Source: Flavobacterium sp. ALD4
GTDB lineage: Bacteria; Bacteroidota; Bacteroidia; Flavobacteriales; Flavobacteriaceae
DNA length: 64,000 nucleotides
Direction of reading: 5' to 3'
NCBI RefSeq assembly: GCF_002836475.1
Contig: NZ_PJBJ01000025.1
Coordinates: forward strand, 1 to 64,000
Shown here: in pieces, positions 1 through 10,184 of the stretch
Numbering within the stretch: the first letter of the stretch is position 1
How the letters are laid out: the number at the start of each line of letters is the position of its first letter
Translations under genes and position numbers: made by a program
Notes under the pieces: model-generated
What the model was told of the DNA's origin: nothing
Databases searched by the model: none
Seen by the model: only the letters and a program-made list of their open reading frames with translations

Positions 1-1
1 T

Positions 2-874
2 TTAGGTGTAACTGGAGCAACAAGCACTTCAGGAATCAAAGATTCAGCTACAATTGCTGCTACTAACATAACTGCATCAGGTACAACTACTTTAAATGGG
101 GCTTTAAACCTTAATGGTACACTTACGACTTCAGGATTAATTAGAATCACAAATACTGCACCCTCTACAACAACAACAACTGGTGCTCTTACCATAGTTG
201 GTGGGGTAGGAATAGCTGAAAACTTAAATATAGGCGAATCCTTACGTGTAACAAAAAATATAACGACGGATCAAAATTTAACAGTGGCTGGAAGTACAAT
301 ATTAAGTGGATCTGTTAGATTTTTAAATGGTACTTCTATTGAAGGAACTTCAACTTTTGAAAATTATCCCCCAAAGATGGCAACATTAACGGCTTCGCTA
401 CCTGTGTTTACTGATGCAAATCAAAAATTAACTATAAGAGCAATAACTGGTACATCAGGAAGTAGTGTCGTTTTATCTGATTCACCAGCCTTAACAGGAA
501 CACCTACAGCACTCACACCAACGCGAGGAGATAATAGTACGCTTATAGCAACTACTGCTTTTGTAACTAATGCGATGACATTTAGCAATGTAAGAACTGT
601 AAGTTCAGGTGATACTGTAGCGGCTACAGATTACACTATCTTATGTGATGCTTCTGCAGGTACTTTTAATTTAGCACTTCCAAGTCCTGTAGGTGTTAGC
701 GGTAAAATATATGTGATTCGTAAAATTGACGAGGTTAATCCAGCTTTTAATTATTTTGTACAATTAACAGGATCTACTATATATCAATCTAAAACAACAC
801 AAATTGACAAGATTAATGTAAATGAAACTTTGAGAATTCAGTCTAATGGAGTTAATTGGTACCTTATTGACTAA
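2..874 (+). CDS. Surface repeat protein with phage-tail-fibre-like motif (5' partial)
   Basis: The reading frame is open from base 2, so the gene begins before the window; the internal GTG at 284 is only the first start-like codon. About 290 residues are visible, rich in Thr, Ser, Asn, Gly and Ala, with short beta-strand-like repeats. Near the middle of the visible part is an IATTAFVTNAM motif preceded by an SPALTGTPTA-like stretch. That combination is well known in phage tail-fibre and Bacteroidota surface proteins. The C-terminal ~100 residues look like a small beta domain ending NWYLID. No sorting domain of the type IX system is apparent. It is probably exported and precedes a similar gene 30 bases downstream, so the two may be co-transcribed. 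The exact role is unknown; adhesion or surface structure is an inference. Confidence 0.6.
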   Translation, partial: LGVTGATSTSGIKDSATIAATNITASGTTTLNGALNLNGTLTTSGLIRITNTAPSTTTTTGALTIVGGVGIAENLNIGESLRVTKNITTDQNLTVAGSTILSGSVRFLNGTSIEGTSTFENYPPKMATLTASLPVFTDANQKLTIRAITGTSGSSVVLSDSPALTGTPTALTPTRGDNSTLIATTAFVTNAMTFSNVRTVSSGDTVAATDYTILCDASAGTFNLALPSPVGVSGKIYVIRKIDEVNPAFNYFVQLTGSTIYQSKTTQIDKINVNETLRIQSNGVNWYLID

Positions 875-904
875 TAAGACTATATAATATAAAAACTAAA
901 TACT

Positions 905-2974
905 ATGAAGCCAAATATATTTTCTAAATCACTAGCGTACACAATCATTCTGTTTTGTGTTGGGACCACCGTTTCAGCTCAAATGACTCAAAAGATTGGA
1001 GGTAATCCATTTTATATGGAACCTTCAGCTATTTTAGAGTTAGAGAGCACCACTAAGGGGTTCTTACTTCCTCGAATGACTGCTGCTCAAATGAATGCAA
1101 TTATATCACCTCCATCAGGAATGATGGTTTACTGTACTAATTGTGGTGGTGTTGGTCTTGGACAATTACGCATTAAGTATAGTGCATCGTGGGGTATACC
1201 TGCTATTAATTTAAGTGGTGATGTGAATGCCGCTGTCGACTTGGCTGGTAATAATGTAACTACCATTCAGCCCAATGTAGTTGGTTATTCAAAAATGCAA
1301 ACTGCAGCTGCTAATACAATATTAGGGAACGGAACGGCAGCTACTGCTAATGTGCAGGAAATAGCAACTACGGGTACAGGAAATGTAGTTCGTGCAACTT
1401 CACCAACTTTAGTAACACCAGTTTTAGGAACGCCAGTATCAGGAACTCTTACAAACACTACTGGTTTGCCAATTTCGACAGGTGTAAGTGGTTTGGGAAC
1501 TAATGTTGCTGCTTTTTTAGCTACATCTTCTTCCGCAAATTTAGCAACTGCATTAACGGACGAAACAGGAAGTGGTGCTGCGGTTTTTGCAAATACACCT
1601 ACCCTGGTAACTCCAGTTTTAGGAGTGGCCACAGTAACTACTGTTAATAAATTGACAATAACTGTTCCAGCAACAGCTGCGACTTTAACCTTGGCGCAGG
1701 GTAGTACATTGGCTACGTCAGGTGCTTTTTCTCAAACATTAACAGCAACAGCACCAACAAATATTACTTTGCCTACCACAGGTACTTTGGCTACGTTATC
1801 AGGTACAGAAACGCTATCTAATAAAACTTTGGATACAAATACAATCGCTGTTACCCAAGCTCCTCACAATATCAGTACTGCATTAGCGACAACTGCTTGG
1901 GTAATGAATGAATTAGATCAGTTACCATTGCCAAGTGGACACATACTTATTGGAGATAGTAGCGGTATAGTAGAAAACCAAGCGGTTACAGGTGATGTAA
2001 CGATTTCAAATCTTGGAGTTACAAGCATAGGAAATGATAAAGTTGTTACGGCAGATATTTTAAATTCAAATGTGACCTACGCTAAGATTCAAAATGTTGG
2101 CGCTAATACAATATTAGGAAACGGAACAGCTTCTAGTGCTACTGTACAGGAAATTGCCACTACGGGTACTGGAGATGTAGTTCGTGCTACTTCACCTATC
2201 TTAACTACCCCAGTTATCGGCGCAGCTACAGGAACAAGTCTAAGCGTAACCGGTTCATTGACTTCAACAGTAGCTACCGGTACAGCACCATTGATTGTAA
2301 CTTCCACAACGCCTGTTGCTAACTTAAGTATCGGTGGTAATGCCGCAACGGTCACAACCAATGCCAATTTAACTGGAGGTGTTACATCAGTAGGTAATGC
2401 AACTACAGTTGTTACTAATGCAAACTTAACAGGAATGGTAACATCGTCAGGTAATGCAACTTCATTAGGTTCCTTTACTTCCGCAAATTTAGCAACTGCA
2501 TTAACGGACGAAACAGGAACGGGTGCTGCGGTTTTTGCAAATACACCTACTTTTTCAGGAACTGTTACAATTCCAGCACTAGTTGCTGGGGGTACTAGCT
2601 TTCCTATAGCAGTTCCGACTCCGACTATTTCATCATTGGATTATGTTCTAATTAAACCTGGTAGTGCTATAGCATCTGCTGTTTGGGTCCCAGTACCAAA
2701 GCAATTTAATAAAGAATTTGTAGTTAGCGCTAATACTTCCACTTTCGATCTGGATTATATTATTGATAACAGTTATATCCTTGCTGTTTATAGAAATGGA
2801 GTTAGGTTAAAACAGAATACTGGTTACGCTTACGGCGAGGAGGATAATTCAGTTACATCTTCAGGAAGTCAATATAGGGTGACCAGAGTGACTTTTACTG
2901 TGACATTGAGTGTTCAAGATGATATTTTTATTGATTATTATAATGATCCTAATAAATTTAAAGCGCGGCCGTAA
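905..2974 (+). CDS. Secreted repeat-rich surface protein, tail-fibre-like modules
   Basis: This is a 689-residue protein with a Sec signal peptide (about residues 1-25, cleavage after VSA). The mature part holds internal duplications: an ANTILGNGTA...VQEIATTGTG...VVRATSP block occurs twice (about residues 135-180 and 395-440), and an ANLATALTDETG...GAAVFANTP block also occurs twice. Such blocks are typical of phage tail fibres and of large Bacteroidota surface proteins. A degenerate LATTAWVMNEL motif is near residue 325. The last ~100 residues look like a separate beta domain. There is no evident type IX C-terminal domain or lipobox, so the anchoring mode is unclear. It follows the first gene closely and precedes another secreted giant. 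Substrate and function cannot be read from the sequence. Confidence 0.65.
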   Translation: MKPNIFSKSLAYTIILFCVGTTVSAQMTQKIGGNPFYMEPSAILELESTTKGFLLPRMTAAQMNAIISPPSGMMVYCTNCGGVGLGQLRIKYSASWGIPAINLSGDVNAAVDLAGNNVTTIQPNVVGYSKMQTAAANTILGNGTAATANVQEIATTGTGNVVRATSPTLVTPVLGTPVSGTLTNTTGLPISTGVSGLGTNVAAFLATSSSANLATALTDETGSGAAVFANTPTLVTPVLGVATVTTVNKLTITVPATAATLTLAQGSTLATSGAFSQTLTATAPTNITLPTTGTLATLSGTETLSNKTLDTNTIAVTQAPHNISTALATTAWVMNELDQLPLPSGHILIGDSSGIVENQAVTGDVTISNLGVTSIGNDKVVTADILNSNVTYAKIQNVGANTILGNGTASSATVQEIATTGTGDVVRATSPILTTPVIGAATGTSLSVTGSLTSTVATGTAPLIVTSTTPVANLSIGGNAATVTTNANLTGGVTSVGNATTVVTNANLTGMVTSSGNATSLGSFTSANLATALTDETGTGAAVFANTPTFSGTVTIPALVAGGTSFPIAVPTPTISSLDYVLIKPGSAIASAVWVPVPKQFNKEFVVSANTSTFDLDYIIDNSYILAVYRNGVRLKQNTGYAYGEEDNSVTSSGSQYRVTRVTFTVTLSVQDDIFIDYYNDPNKFKARP

Positions 2975-3079
2975 AGTTTCAACTATATGTAAAAGTACTT
3001 AAAATGGACAAATATGCTTTTTGTGGCTAACTAGTTAACGTTGATAGATTAATGTTAATATAACAAAATGAAATAAATC

Positions 3080-6000
3080 ATGAAAATATTACGTTTGAAT
3101 AAAACCATTAAAACATGTGGGATAGTGCTTGTCTTTTTAATGCTTGGATTAAATGCGTTTGCTCAATTAAGCGATTTACACTATTTACCACCACTCAGGC
3201 AGGCAGGACTTTCCTTTGATTCTCAAGCGATTTACGTTTCAACACCAGAAACGAATGCGTTTACGGTGAATGTTTATCAGGGTACCAATACGACCGCTAT
3301 CGGTTCATTAACGGTCTCTAAAGCTTCAGGATCGATCTACACCCTTGCAAATGGCGGAGATAATGATGTTACCTTACTACGTGATGTAAATACGGGAATT
3401 GTTCAAAGTACTTCCGGTTTGAGGTTTCAATCTTCAGGAGGTCAAAAATTTTATGTAAATTGGAGGGGGAAGTCAGTGGCTCAGGCCTCATCACTTACAT
3501 CAAAAGGTAGGGCCGCATTAGGGACAGCTTTTAAATGGGGGGGGGTTCCTAATATAGGAGTACAATCTGTCGATGGTTATAATGCATCTTTGGGTATTAT
3601 GGCCACTCAAGATAGTACTACTGTTAACATATTTGGTTATAATCCCTCTTGTACTTTTAGGTTAGGGACTAATGCCGCGGGAATTACTGATGATGCGTTA
3701 ACAATCACCCTTGACGCTGGACAAACGTTTGTTTTAGAGGCATTTTTCAATACTGCAAATTCACCTAATGCAACTGGCTGGTTAGGAGCGTCCATCAGTT
3801 CAAATAAAGCCATAGTCGTTAATGTTGGCGAAATGCTCTTTCAGTCAGCAGCAGTAAATGCCGGTCAAGATGCTGGTATGGATCAAATTATACCTGAAAA
3901 TACTTTAGGTAAAGAATATGTATTTATAAGAGGTAATGGCGCAGATGACCAAGAGTATCCTGTAATTATAGCCACACGAAACAATACAGAAATATATGTT
4001 AATGGTGCTTCAACTCCTATTGCAACAATTAATAATGGAGACTATTTTAGTATCTCTGGGTCCAATTATTCATCAACTTCAGTAGGAGCAAACATGTACG
4101 TATATACTTCTTATGAAGCCTATGCCTTTCAATCACTGGCAGGTAGTTCTAAAAAGAATACAGGAGACATCAATTTTATAGCTCCAGTAAATTGCTTGTT
4201 GAGCAACACTGTTGATAATATATCTAATATTACTGATATGGCAGGAATGACAATGAATGGAGGGGTAACCATTGTAGCTTCCTCAGCAATTGCCGATAAA
4301 GATATCATAATAACTAATGGAGTCAATCAAGTTAGTACAGCAACCCTAAATGCAGCAAAGACAACTTTAGTTGGTAACCCTAATTGGAAAACATTTTATA
4401 TTCCGGGATTAACAGGAGATGTAGCAGTCGCTGCCAATGGCCCGATCGCTGTAGGGTTTTTTGGTTCTAATAATGACGCAGGAGCCTCAGGGTATTTTTC
4501 TGGTTTTGAAACAATTCCTATAATTGAAGTTTCAGTTGTGGGTGATGGTTGTTTGCCTAAGTCAATTTTAACAGCTACCCCAGGGTTTACTTCTTATGCA
4601 TGGTACAATGGTGGGACTTTAATTCCGAGTGAGAGTAGTAATACGTATACACCTGCTATCGCTGGAGATTATACCGTTATTGTCACAAATGGTTTTTGTA
4701 CGTATGAGTCTGCTAAACAATATCTATATGATTGTAATCCAGAAATTGTTTTAAGCGTAAGTGCCAATAACACTTTTGTTGCTAGCGGATCCAATGTTGT
4801 TTTTACTGTTAAAGCAAAATATTTAGGATATGATAAGGTTTCAAATGTTGTTATTAGTAATACCCTTCCCGTTGTAGCAACCTATTCAAGCGCAAGTGCA
4901 TCCTTTGGCGCATGGAATTCAGCAAATGACAAATGGACAATAGGAACTATGTATCCTGGTGAAGAACACATTTTAACAGTTACCTGTGCTGTAAAATCAT
5001 TTACAAATCCAACCAATGGGACCTATACCATTTCAAGTACACAAATTTTTTCAGGAACAGAAGGCAATAAAATAGCTGATGACCTTACAGAAAACATAAC
5101 TGCTGTTGCAAGTTTAAAAACTCCAATTTTAAGCAATTTCATTATACCAAATAAAACGGTTTTCGGGGGTACTTTTACTTTAATACCCCCAATTTCAAAT
5201 AGTACCGGGCTAATAAGTTACAAAAGTAGTAATCCAAATGTGGCTTCCGTTTCAGGTTCATCAATTTCAATAATTAGTCAGGGAATTACAGTAATAACGG
5301 CCTCTCAGGCAGCAGATGTTGATAACATATCTGGGTCAATTGCAGAGAATTTAAGCGTTAATAGTTTAACGGCAATCACTTCTAACGGAAGAATAGCGCT
5401 CAATCCATCAAATTATGTAAACAGAAATGGAGAGATAGGTCTTAATGGTGCTTTATCACAAAACGGACAGATTATTGAAACAAAATCTAATAAAGGTTTA
5501 ACAGAATCTTCTGCAGCTATAAATGGCCGTCAAATAAAAATGGCACATCCAAATTCTACCGATGGAATATATTGGATTAAAAACCCAAACATCAATGGAG
5601 GAACCCCTTTTCAAGTTTATATTGATATGACTACCGACGGTGGTGGTTGGATGTTATTAAACGTAGGTTCGGGAAGTTCAGTTTCATCCCAGGTAGCTAC
5701 AGTTACTTCTCCTAATTTGCAAGGCTATTTGCCCCGTGCAACTGTAATTGAACTAGCCAATTTATGTACAGCTGTTCAATTAAGATCTGGAGATTCCGCT
5801 AGTTCTTATGCTAACAAAACAACTTCTACTGATGCCTTGGCCATTGGCGCCTTGAGGAGTAGTGACACGACTGTTGGGGGCTCTGGAACCTGGCATAATG
5901 GTAGTTTAGGGACAACTATATTTAAAATAGATAGGGGTTCTTGGTGTTGGGCAGTGACTGGTGGTGCTCCTGATGTCATTGGTTGGCCCCGGATGTATCA

Positions 6001-6109
6001 GTCGTATAACAATACAAGCTGTGTTCATTGGTATGTGGATTTGGCGTCTGGAAGGACAGCTAGTTCAGATAGTTTAAAGGATGCTTGGTTTTCGACCTGG
6101 ATACGATAA
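3080..6109 (+). CDS. Large secreted protein with Ig-like and fibrinogen-like C-terminal domains
   Basis: This is a 1009-residue exported protein with signal peptide at residues 1-29 (ends NAFAQ). Residues ~30-490 resemble the extracellular beta-rich region often annotated as IgGFc-binding-like in Bacteroidota. Residues ~494-550 form a PKD/Ig-like repeat with paired cysteines, followed by a DUF11-like repeat (~555-665) and a bacterial Ig-like segment (~680-760). The last ~190 residues carry a DGGGWMLLN motif and several Trp/Cys positions, typical of fibrinogen-related C-terminal domains. A linker at about 770-810 (NYVN..GEIGLNG..S.NGQI) recurs in the protein at 7005-10184. Function is probably surface binding; the ligand is unknown. 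The ATG start is supported by the signal peptide. Confidence 0.65.
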   Translation: MKILRLNKTIKTCGIVLVFLMLGLNAFAQLSDLHYLPPLRQAGLSFDSQAIYVSTPETNAFTVNVYQGTNTTAIGSLTVSKASGSIYTLANGGDNDVTLLRDVNTGIVQSTSGLRFQSSGGQKFYVNWRGKSVAQASSLTSKGRAALGTAFKWGGVPNIGVQSVDGYNASLGIMATQDSTTVNIFGYNPSCTFRLGTNAAGITDDALTITLDAGQTFVLEAFFNTANSPNATGWLGASISSNKAIVVNVGEMLFQSAAVNAGQDAGMDQIIPENTLGKEYVFIRGNGADDQEYPVIIATRNNTEIYVNGASTPIATINNGDYFSISGSNYSSTSVGANMYVYTSYEAYAFQSLAGSSKKNTGDINFIAPVNCLLSNTVDNISNITDMAGMTMNGGVTIVASSAIADKDIIITNGVNQVSTATLNAAKTTLVGNPNWKTFYIPGLTGDVAVAANGPIAVGFFGSNNDAGASGYFSGFETIPIIEVSVVGDGCLPKSILTATPGFTSYAWYNGGTLIPSESSNTYTPAIAGDYTVIVTNGFCTYESAKQYLYDCNPEIVLSVSANNTFVASGSNVVFTVKAKYLGYDKVSNVVISNTLPVVATYSSASASFGAWNSANDKWTIGTMYPGEEHILTVTCAVKSFTNPTNGTYTISSTQIFSGTEGNKIADDLTENITAVASLKTPILSNFIIPNKTVFGGTFTLIPPISNSTGLISYKSSNPNVASVSGSSISIISQGITVITASQAADVDNISGSIAENLSVNSLTAITSNGRIALNPSNYVNRNGEIGLNGALSQNGQIIETKSNKGLTESSAAINGRQIKMAHPNSTDGIYWIKNPNINGGTPFQVYIDMTTDGGGWMLLNVGSGSSVSSQVATVTSPNLQGYLPRATVIELANLCTAVQLRSGDSASSYANKTTSTDALAIGALRSSDTTVGGSGTWHNGSLGTTIFKIDRGSWCWAVTGGAPDVIGWPRMYQSYNNTSCVHWYVDLASGRTASSDSLKDAWFSTWIR

Positions 6110-6189
6110 TTTCAGATAATATGCTAACGGTATTTCATATCCTCACACTTTTTAAATGAAAAATTAAGCTGGAATTGAAACTTCTAATC

Positions 6190-6580
6190 AGCTCGCTTTT
6201 ATAATTACTTTTACCGTTTGCCCGTAATTCCTGATACTTTTCGCTTTTTTATGTTTTTATGCACTTTGTGAGGGTTGGAGAATATAACCGAAAAGTACTC
6301 CCAAAAATGGTGCGTTTTCAATAAAATGTGAGTCGATTCTGATAGTGAGTCGGAGTATCCTTCATATAAAGTATCATGAAAGGCACTGAATATTTCAAGT
6401 TTGTTTTTAGGATATTCAAATGAATCATTTTTTATCATACTGGGTAAAAAAGGATCGGCTATCAAGCCCCTGCCTATCATCCAGTGGTCAATAGCAGGGA
6501 ATCGCTTTTGCATTTGTGCATTTCTAAAACTGAAATCAGTAAATCCTTTAAGGGGAGAGGAAAGTAGGGTAAAGCTCCAG
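6190..6580 (-). pseudogene. Decayed, internally deleted copy of tRNA-dihydrouridine synthase
   Basis: Read on the minus strand, this stretch matches both ends of the intact dus gene at 13001-13945. The C-terminal part (DHWMIGRGLIADPFLPSMIK and SAFHDTLYEGYS segments) is conserved. The region corresponding to the N-terminus (gcatttctaaaac..gaaatcagtaaatcc) then follows directly, so about 0.55 kb of the middle, including the FMN-binding barrel and the NxGCP cysteine, is missing. The junction sits at a short shared gcat sequence, which suggests deletion by microhomology. The stop is also premature relative to the intact copy, and the start codon region is altered (ctccag instead of ctcatg). It cannot make a working enzyme. 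Like the intact copy, it lies convergent to a surface-protein gene. Confidence 0.85.
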
Positions 6581-6582
6581 CT

Positions 6583-6939
6583 CGTTTATCAGAAGTGAAC
6601 TCCAAGTACAAACTGGTTATTTTTGGAGCCAACTGATGCCCTAGTTGTGTAGCAGAACTAAAGCAATTAATTCCGCTTTATGAAAAATGGAAATCACAAG
6701 GGGTAGAAGTTGTGTTTATATCCTTAGATACAGATCAAAGGGCCTTTCGTGATTTTACCATCCAGATGCCGTTTATCAGCAGTTACGATTACAAGAAATG
6801 GGACACTCCCGCTGGGAAAGCGTATTTTGTTTATAGTTCGCCTACGATGTATTTGTTAGATGAAGATCAAAAAATTATGCTGCGTCCTATGTCCATGCTA
6901 CAACTAGATGCTTATTTGCAAAGCGGCAAAAGAGAATAG
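6583..6939 (+). pseudogene. 5'-truncated thioredoxin/TlpA-like gene with stop in the active site
   Basis: From about 6583 the plus-strand frame reads YKLVIFGAN-stop-CPSCVAELK and continues to the stop at 6939. The TGA at 6634-6636 sits exactly where the Trp of a thioredoxin-type WCPSC motif would be (TGG to TGA). The rest is TlpA-like: LYEKWKSQGVEVVFISLD, then a SSPTMYLLDEDQ strand equivalent to the cis-Pro region. The N-terminal signal or membrane region is absent, replaced by the edge of the dus remnant. An internal ATG at 6712 could still give a 75-residue piece lacking the CxxC, which would have no redox function. Confidence 0.8.
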
Positions 6940-7004
6940 GAAAATGGGATAATGGCACTATTTTAGTTATTAAAAAAAATAAATACATACTATTATAATT
7001 TCTT

Positions 7005-10000
7005 ATGAAAACAATAAAATTACTGATAATAACACTCTTAATTAGTTGTAGTGCTTATGCAGCACCTCTAACTACATACACCGTTACTAGTTTGAGTGAT
7101 GATGGTAGTTCAGGCACATTAAGATGGGCTATTAATCAAGCTAATGCAGATGTCAATCCCAATCAAATTGATTTTCAAGCGGGTTTTACAGGGACTATCA
7201 CATTAACTTCAGATTTGCCAACTATTACTCGTAATTTAACGATTATAGGTCCTGGGATTGCTAACTTAACGCTATCAGGGAATAATTTATATAAGATGTT
7301 TTTTATAAATAATGACTCTGCATTAAATATATCTGGAATAACTTTTAGAGCGAATGCTTCTTTTAATGGTTCGGTTTTTCGAGCGGACAGCACTAATTCA
7401 TCTATTGTTGCTAACTCAATTAGTGTTACTGGTAATGCACGCAGTTATGCATTTTATACCAACGATAGTTCAACAATAACCATCTCTAATTCTACTTTTA
7501 CAAATAATAGTGGTATCTTATTTGGGAGTGATTATGGTTCTGTACCTTCTACGACATCAGATACACTTACTGATTATACTAATAGGATAACAGTTACGGG
7601 ATCTACTTTCGATGCTAATACAGGAACTATTTTTAGCACTCAGCGGTATGTAAAAATTGATAATTGTAATTTTACAAATAATACCAAAACAATAGGTTCT
7701 TTTAATGGAGTAAATAGATATCAAGTTCTAAATTCAACTTTTACCGATAATACGGGAGGTACATTATTTTCTTTTTCTAGTTGGATTGGGGATGGTACTA
7801 AATTTGGAGAATTCACCTTAGCCACAAATAATACATTATTCAATGGCAATACTTTTACTGGAAATCCAGGAATTCTTATTAATCCAGGTGGAAACTCATA
7901 TTACGATAATAAAACAACCATTTCTAATAATATCTTTTCAAATAATGGAACGACTTATACAGGTAATCCTGCAGTAGTTAGCGGTAACTCCACACCACCG
8001 CCTACCATCAGTTCTTTTACACCTACAGCAGCAGGCACTGGAGAATCAGTAGTAATTATTGGAACTAATTTTGATTCAGTTACTCAAGTGCAATTTGGGA
8101 GTGTCTCTGCATCCTCTTTTACCATAGACTCACCCACTCAGATTACAGCGGTTGTAGCAGCTGGCTCTTCAGGAAATGTTACCCTTACAAAAGCTGTAGC
8201 CAATGTAGCCTTGGCTGGTTTTATTTATAAAATAGTTGCATACAATTTTAATAGCAACGCACTTGACGAAACTGGCTCTAATCGAGATGGTAGTATTAGT
8301 GGTGGAGTGACTTTTGGCACTGGTGTTGAAGGACAGTCCGCTTGTTTTGATCGCACCACTTCTAATTATATTGCATTGCCCAATAATCTAATTAGAAGCT
8401 TGAGTGATTTTACGATTTCGTTACGTTTTAAAACAAGCTCAAAAGGGATCATCTTAGGCTATCAGCAAGCTGCAGTTGATATTGCTACATCACTTCAATA
8501 TATTCCTATAATAATGGTTCAGTCTGGCGGTAAATTAAGAGCTACGTTATGGAAAACTACTGGCAGCGACATAAGTGTGCTTTCATCTACCTTAGTTAAT
8601 GATGGAAACTGGCATAAAGTTGATATGTCTGTCACACCTACTTCTATTAGTTTTTACTTAGACGGCCTGCTTGTTGGCTCAGGTTCAGGAACAGTTAATC
8701 ATCTTGATATGCAAGTCAATCAAATTGGTAGGGGAATGACTTCTATTGATAGAGATTCTTCTGGAGGTGATCTTAGTGGGTGGCAAGGATTTACAGGCTG
8801 TATTGATAACTTTTTAATTTTAGACAAAGGACAGTCATTAGCTACCATGACTCAAGTTACTCAACTACCAGTACCACAACTAACTTCATTCACTCCTGCA
8901 GTTTGCAATATAGGGGATACAGTTACTATTACAGGAACTAATTTTACCGGAGCGACCTCAGTGCTTATTGGTACTATACCCGTTACGAATTTCACAGTAG
9001 TTTCAGATACTCAAATAACAGCTGTGACTAATTTAGCGCAGGTTTCAAGTATTTCAGTCATTACTGCAGGAGGAACTGCAGTTAGTGCTACTACGGTGAC
9101 GGTAAATAAATTAAATCCAACTCTTAGTAACTTTAATAATGCCACTAAAAAATACTTTGATGCGACCTATACTTTAATACCACCAACAAGTAGTATTGCA
9201 GAGGCATTTTCATATTCAAGTAGCGATTTGAATGTAGCTACAATAAGCGGTTCGGTAGTCACTATTACAGGGGCAGGTACGGCTACCATTACGGCAACTC
9301 AAGCCGGTAATTCGAACTATAACACTGCAAGTATTACAGCGACATTGACAGTTACAAGCGTTTCTGTTTTAACCAAAGGAGGCGGTATTTCTGGTGCTAA
9401 TTTAAATTATGTAAATCAGTACGGGCAAATAGGTGGGAATTTTGGCTTAAGTGCTAATGGAGCAATTTTAAATGTAAAGTCACCCGCATCAATAGTTTCA
9501 GCTGGCTTAGTGATGTATTTAGACGCTGGTAATACCGCTAGTTACGCGGGAAGCGGCACAACTTGGACAGATTTGAGTGGTAATGGTAATCATGGGACAC
9601 TTTTCGGTGGTGTTGGGTACACTAGTGTGAATAGTGGCGCTTTGGTTTTTGATGGAGTGAATGATTATTTTGTAACAAACAATAATTTTAACCTCTCAAG
9701 TACAGATAAACTGACCGTTCAAATCATTCTAAAAACAGCAAATTCCGGTGAAGAAATGATCATGGAGCATAGCGTTAATTGGAATGCTAATAATTCTTTT
9801 GGCGTTATTCAAAATAGCAATAAAATACAATTTTCAGACATACAATTTACAGACAAACCAAATTATAATGTGCGTAATTCAGTAGCAGCGATAAATGATA
9901 ATAATTGGCACCTTTTTTCAGCAACAACAGATAGAAGTTTAAATGCTACTAATCAAACTTTAATTTATATTGATGGTGATGCTCCGAGTAGTGTAATTGA

Positions 10001-10184
10001 CCCTACCCTTGCCAATGACAACAGTGGAAATTACACAAGTCACAAGCTATATATAGCATCTAGAGCAGGATCTTCCTATCTTTTTAACGGAACAATTGGC
10101 CAAGTATTCATCTACAATAGAGTGCTTACTGCCGCAGAAATCCAACAAAATTTTTATGCGGTAAAATTAAAATACGGATTATAG
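7005..10184 (+). CDS. Large secreted protein: beta-helix, IPT/TIG, LamG and Ig-like domains
   Basis: This is a 1059-residue exported protein; the signal peptide (residues 1-20, ends SAYA) supports the ATG. It opens with a VTSLSDDGSSGTLRWAI motif, typical of proteins with a right-handed beta-helix, followed by repeated short NNTFTGN-like rungs to about residue 325. Next come an IPT/TIG domain (~330-405), a LamG-like lectin fold (~410-620), a second IPT/TIG (~625-700), a bacterial Ig-like segment (~705-785), a linker shared with the 3080-6109 protein (~790-830), and a second LamG-like domain (~835-1059, with DGVNDYF and AEIQQNF). There is no evident type IX sorting domain. The layout suggests a surface or matrix carbohydrate-binding protein, but the ligand is unknown. 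Confidence 0.7.
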   Translation: MKTIKLLIITLLISCSAYAAPLTTYTVTSLSDDGSSGTLRWAINQANADVNPNQIDFQAGFTGTITLTSDLPTITRNLTIIGPGIANLTLSGNNLYKMFFINNDSALNISGITFRANASFNGSVFRADSTNSSIVANSISVTGNARSYAFYTNDSSTITISNSTFTNNSGILFGSDYGSVPSTTSDTLTDYTNRITVTGSTFDANTGTIFSTQRYVKIDNCNFTNNTKTIGSFNGVNRYQVLNSTFTDNTGGTLFSFSSWIGDGTKFGEFTLATNNTLFNGNTFTGNPGILINPGGNSYYDNKTTISNNIFSNNGTTYTGNPAVVSGNSTPPPTISSFTPTAAGTGESVVIIGTNFDSVTQVQFGSVSASSFTIDSPTQITAVVAAGSSGNVTLTKAVANVALAGFIYKIVAYNFNSNALDETGSNRDGSISGGVTFGTGVEGQSACFDRTTSNYIALPNNLIRSLSDFTISLRFKTSSKGIILGYQQAAVDIATSLQYIPIIMVQSGGKLRATLWKTTGSDISVLSSTLVNDGNWHKVDMSVTPTSISFYLDGLLVGSGSGTVNHLDMQVNQIGRGMTSIDRDSSGGDLSGWQGFTGCIDNFLILDKGQSLATMTQVTQLPVPQLTSFTPAVCNIGDTVTITGTNFTGATSVLIGTIPVTNFTVVSDTQITAVTNLAQVSSISVITAGGTAVSATTVTVNKLNPTLSNFNNATKKYFDATYTLIPPTSSIAEAFSYSSSDLNVATISGSVVTITGAGTATITATQAGNSNYNTASITATLTVTSVSVLTKGGGISGANLNYVNQYGQIGGNFGLSANGAILNVKSPASIVSAGLVMYLDAGNTASYAGSGTTWTDLSGNGNHGTLFGGVGYTSVNSGALVFDGVNDYFVTNNNFNLSSTDKLTVQIILKTANSGEEMIMEHSVNWNANNSFGVIQNSNKIQFSDIQFTDKPNYNVRNSVAAINDNNWHLFSATTDRSLNATNQTLIYIDGDAPSSVIDPTLANDNSGNYTSHKLYIASRAGSSYLFNGTIGQVFIYNRVLTAAEIQQNFYAVKLKYGL

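Noticed and set aside
1285..2367. Long minus-strand reading frames inside the surface-protein gene
   Set aside because: They lie opposite a repeat-rich gene and have its composition in reverse; no start signals or homology-like motifs.
2..2974. Prophage tail genes
   Set aside because: Tail-fibre-like motifs are present, but no capsid, tail, integrase or lysis genes are near, and the proteins carry secretory signals.
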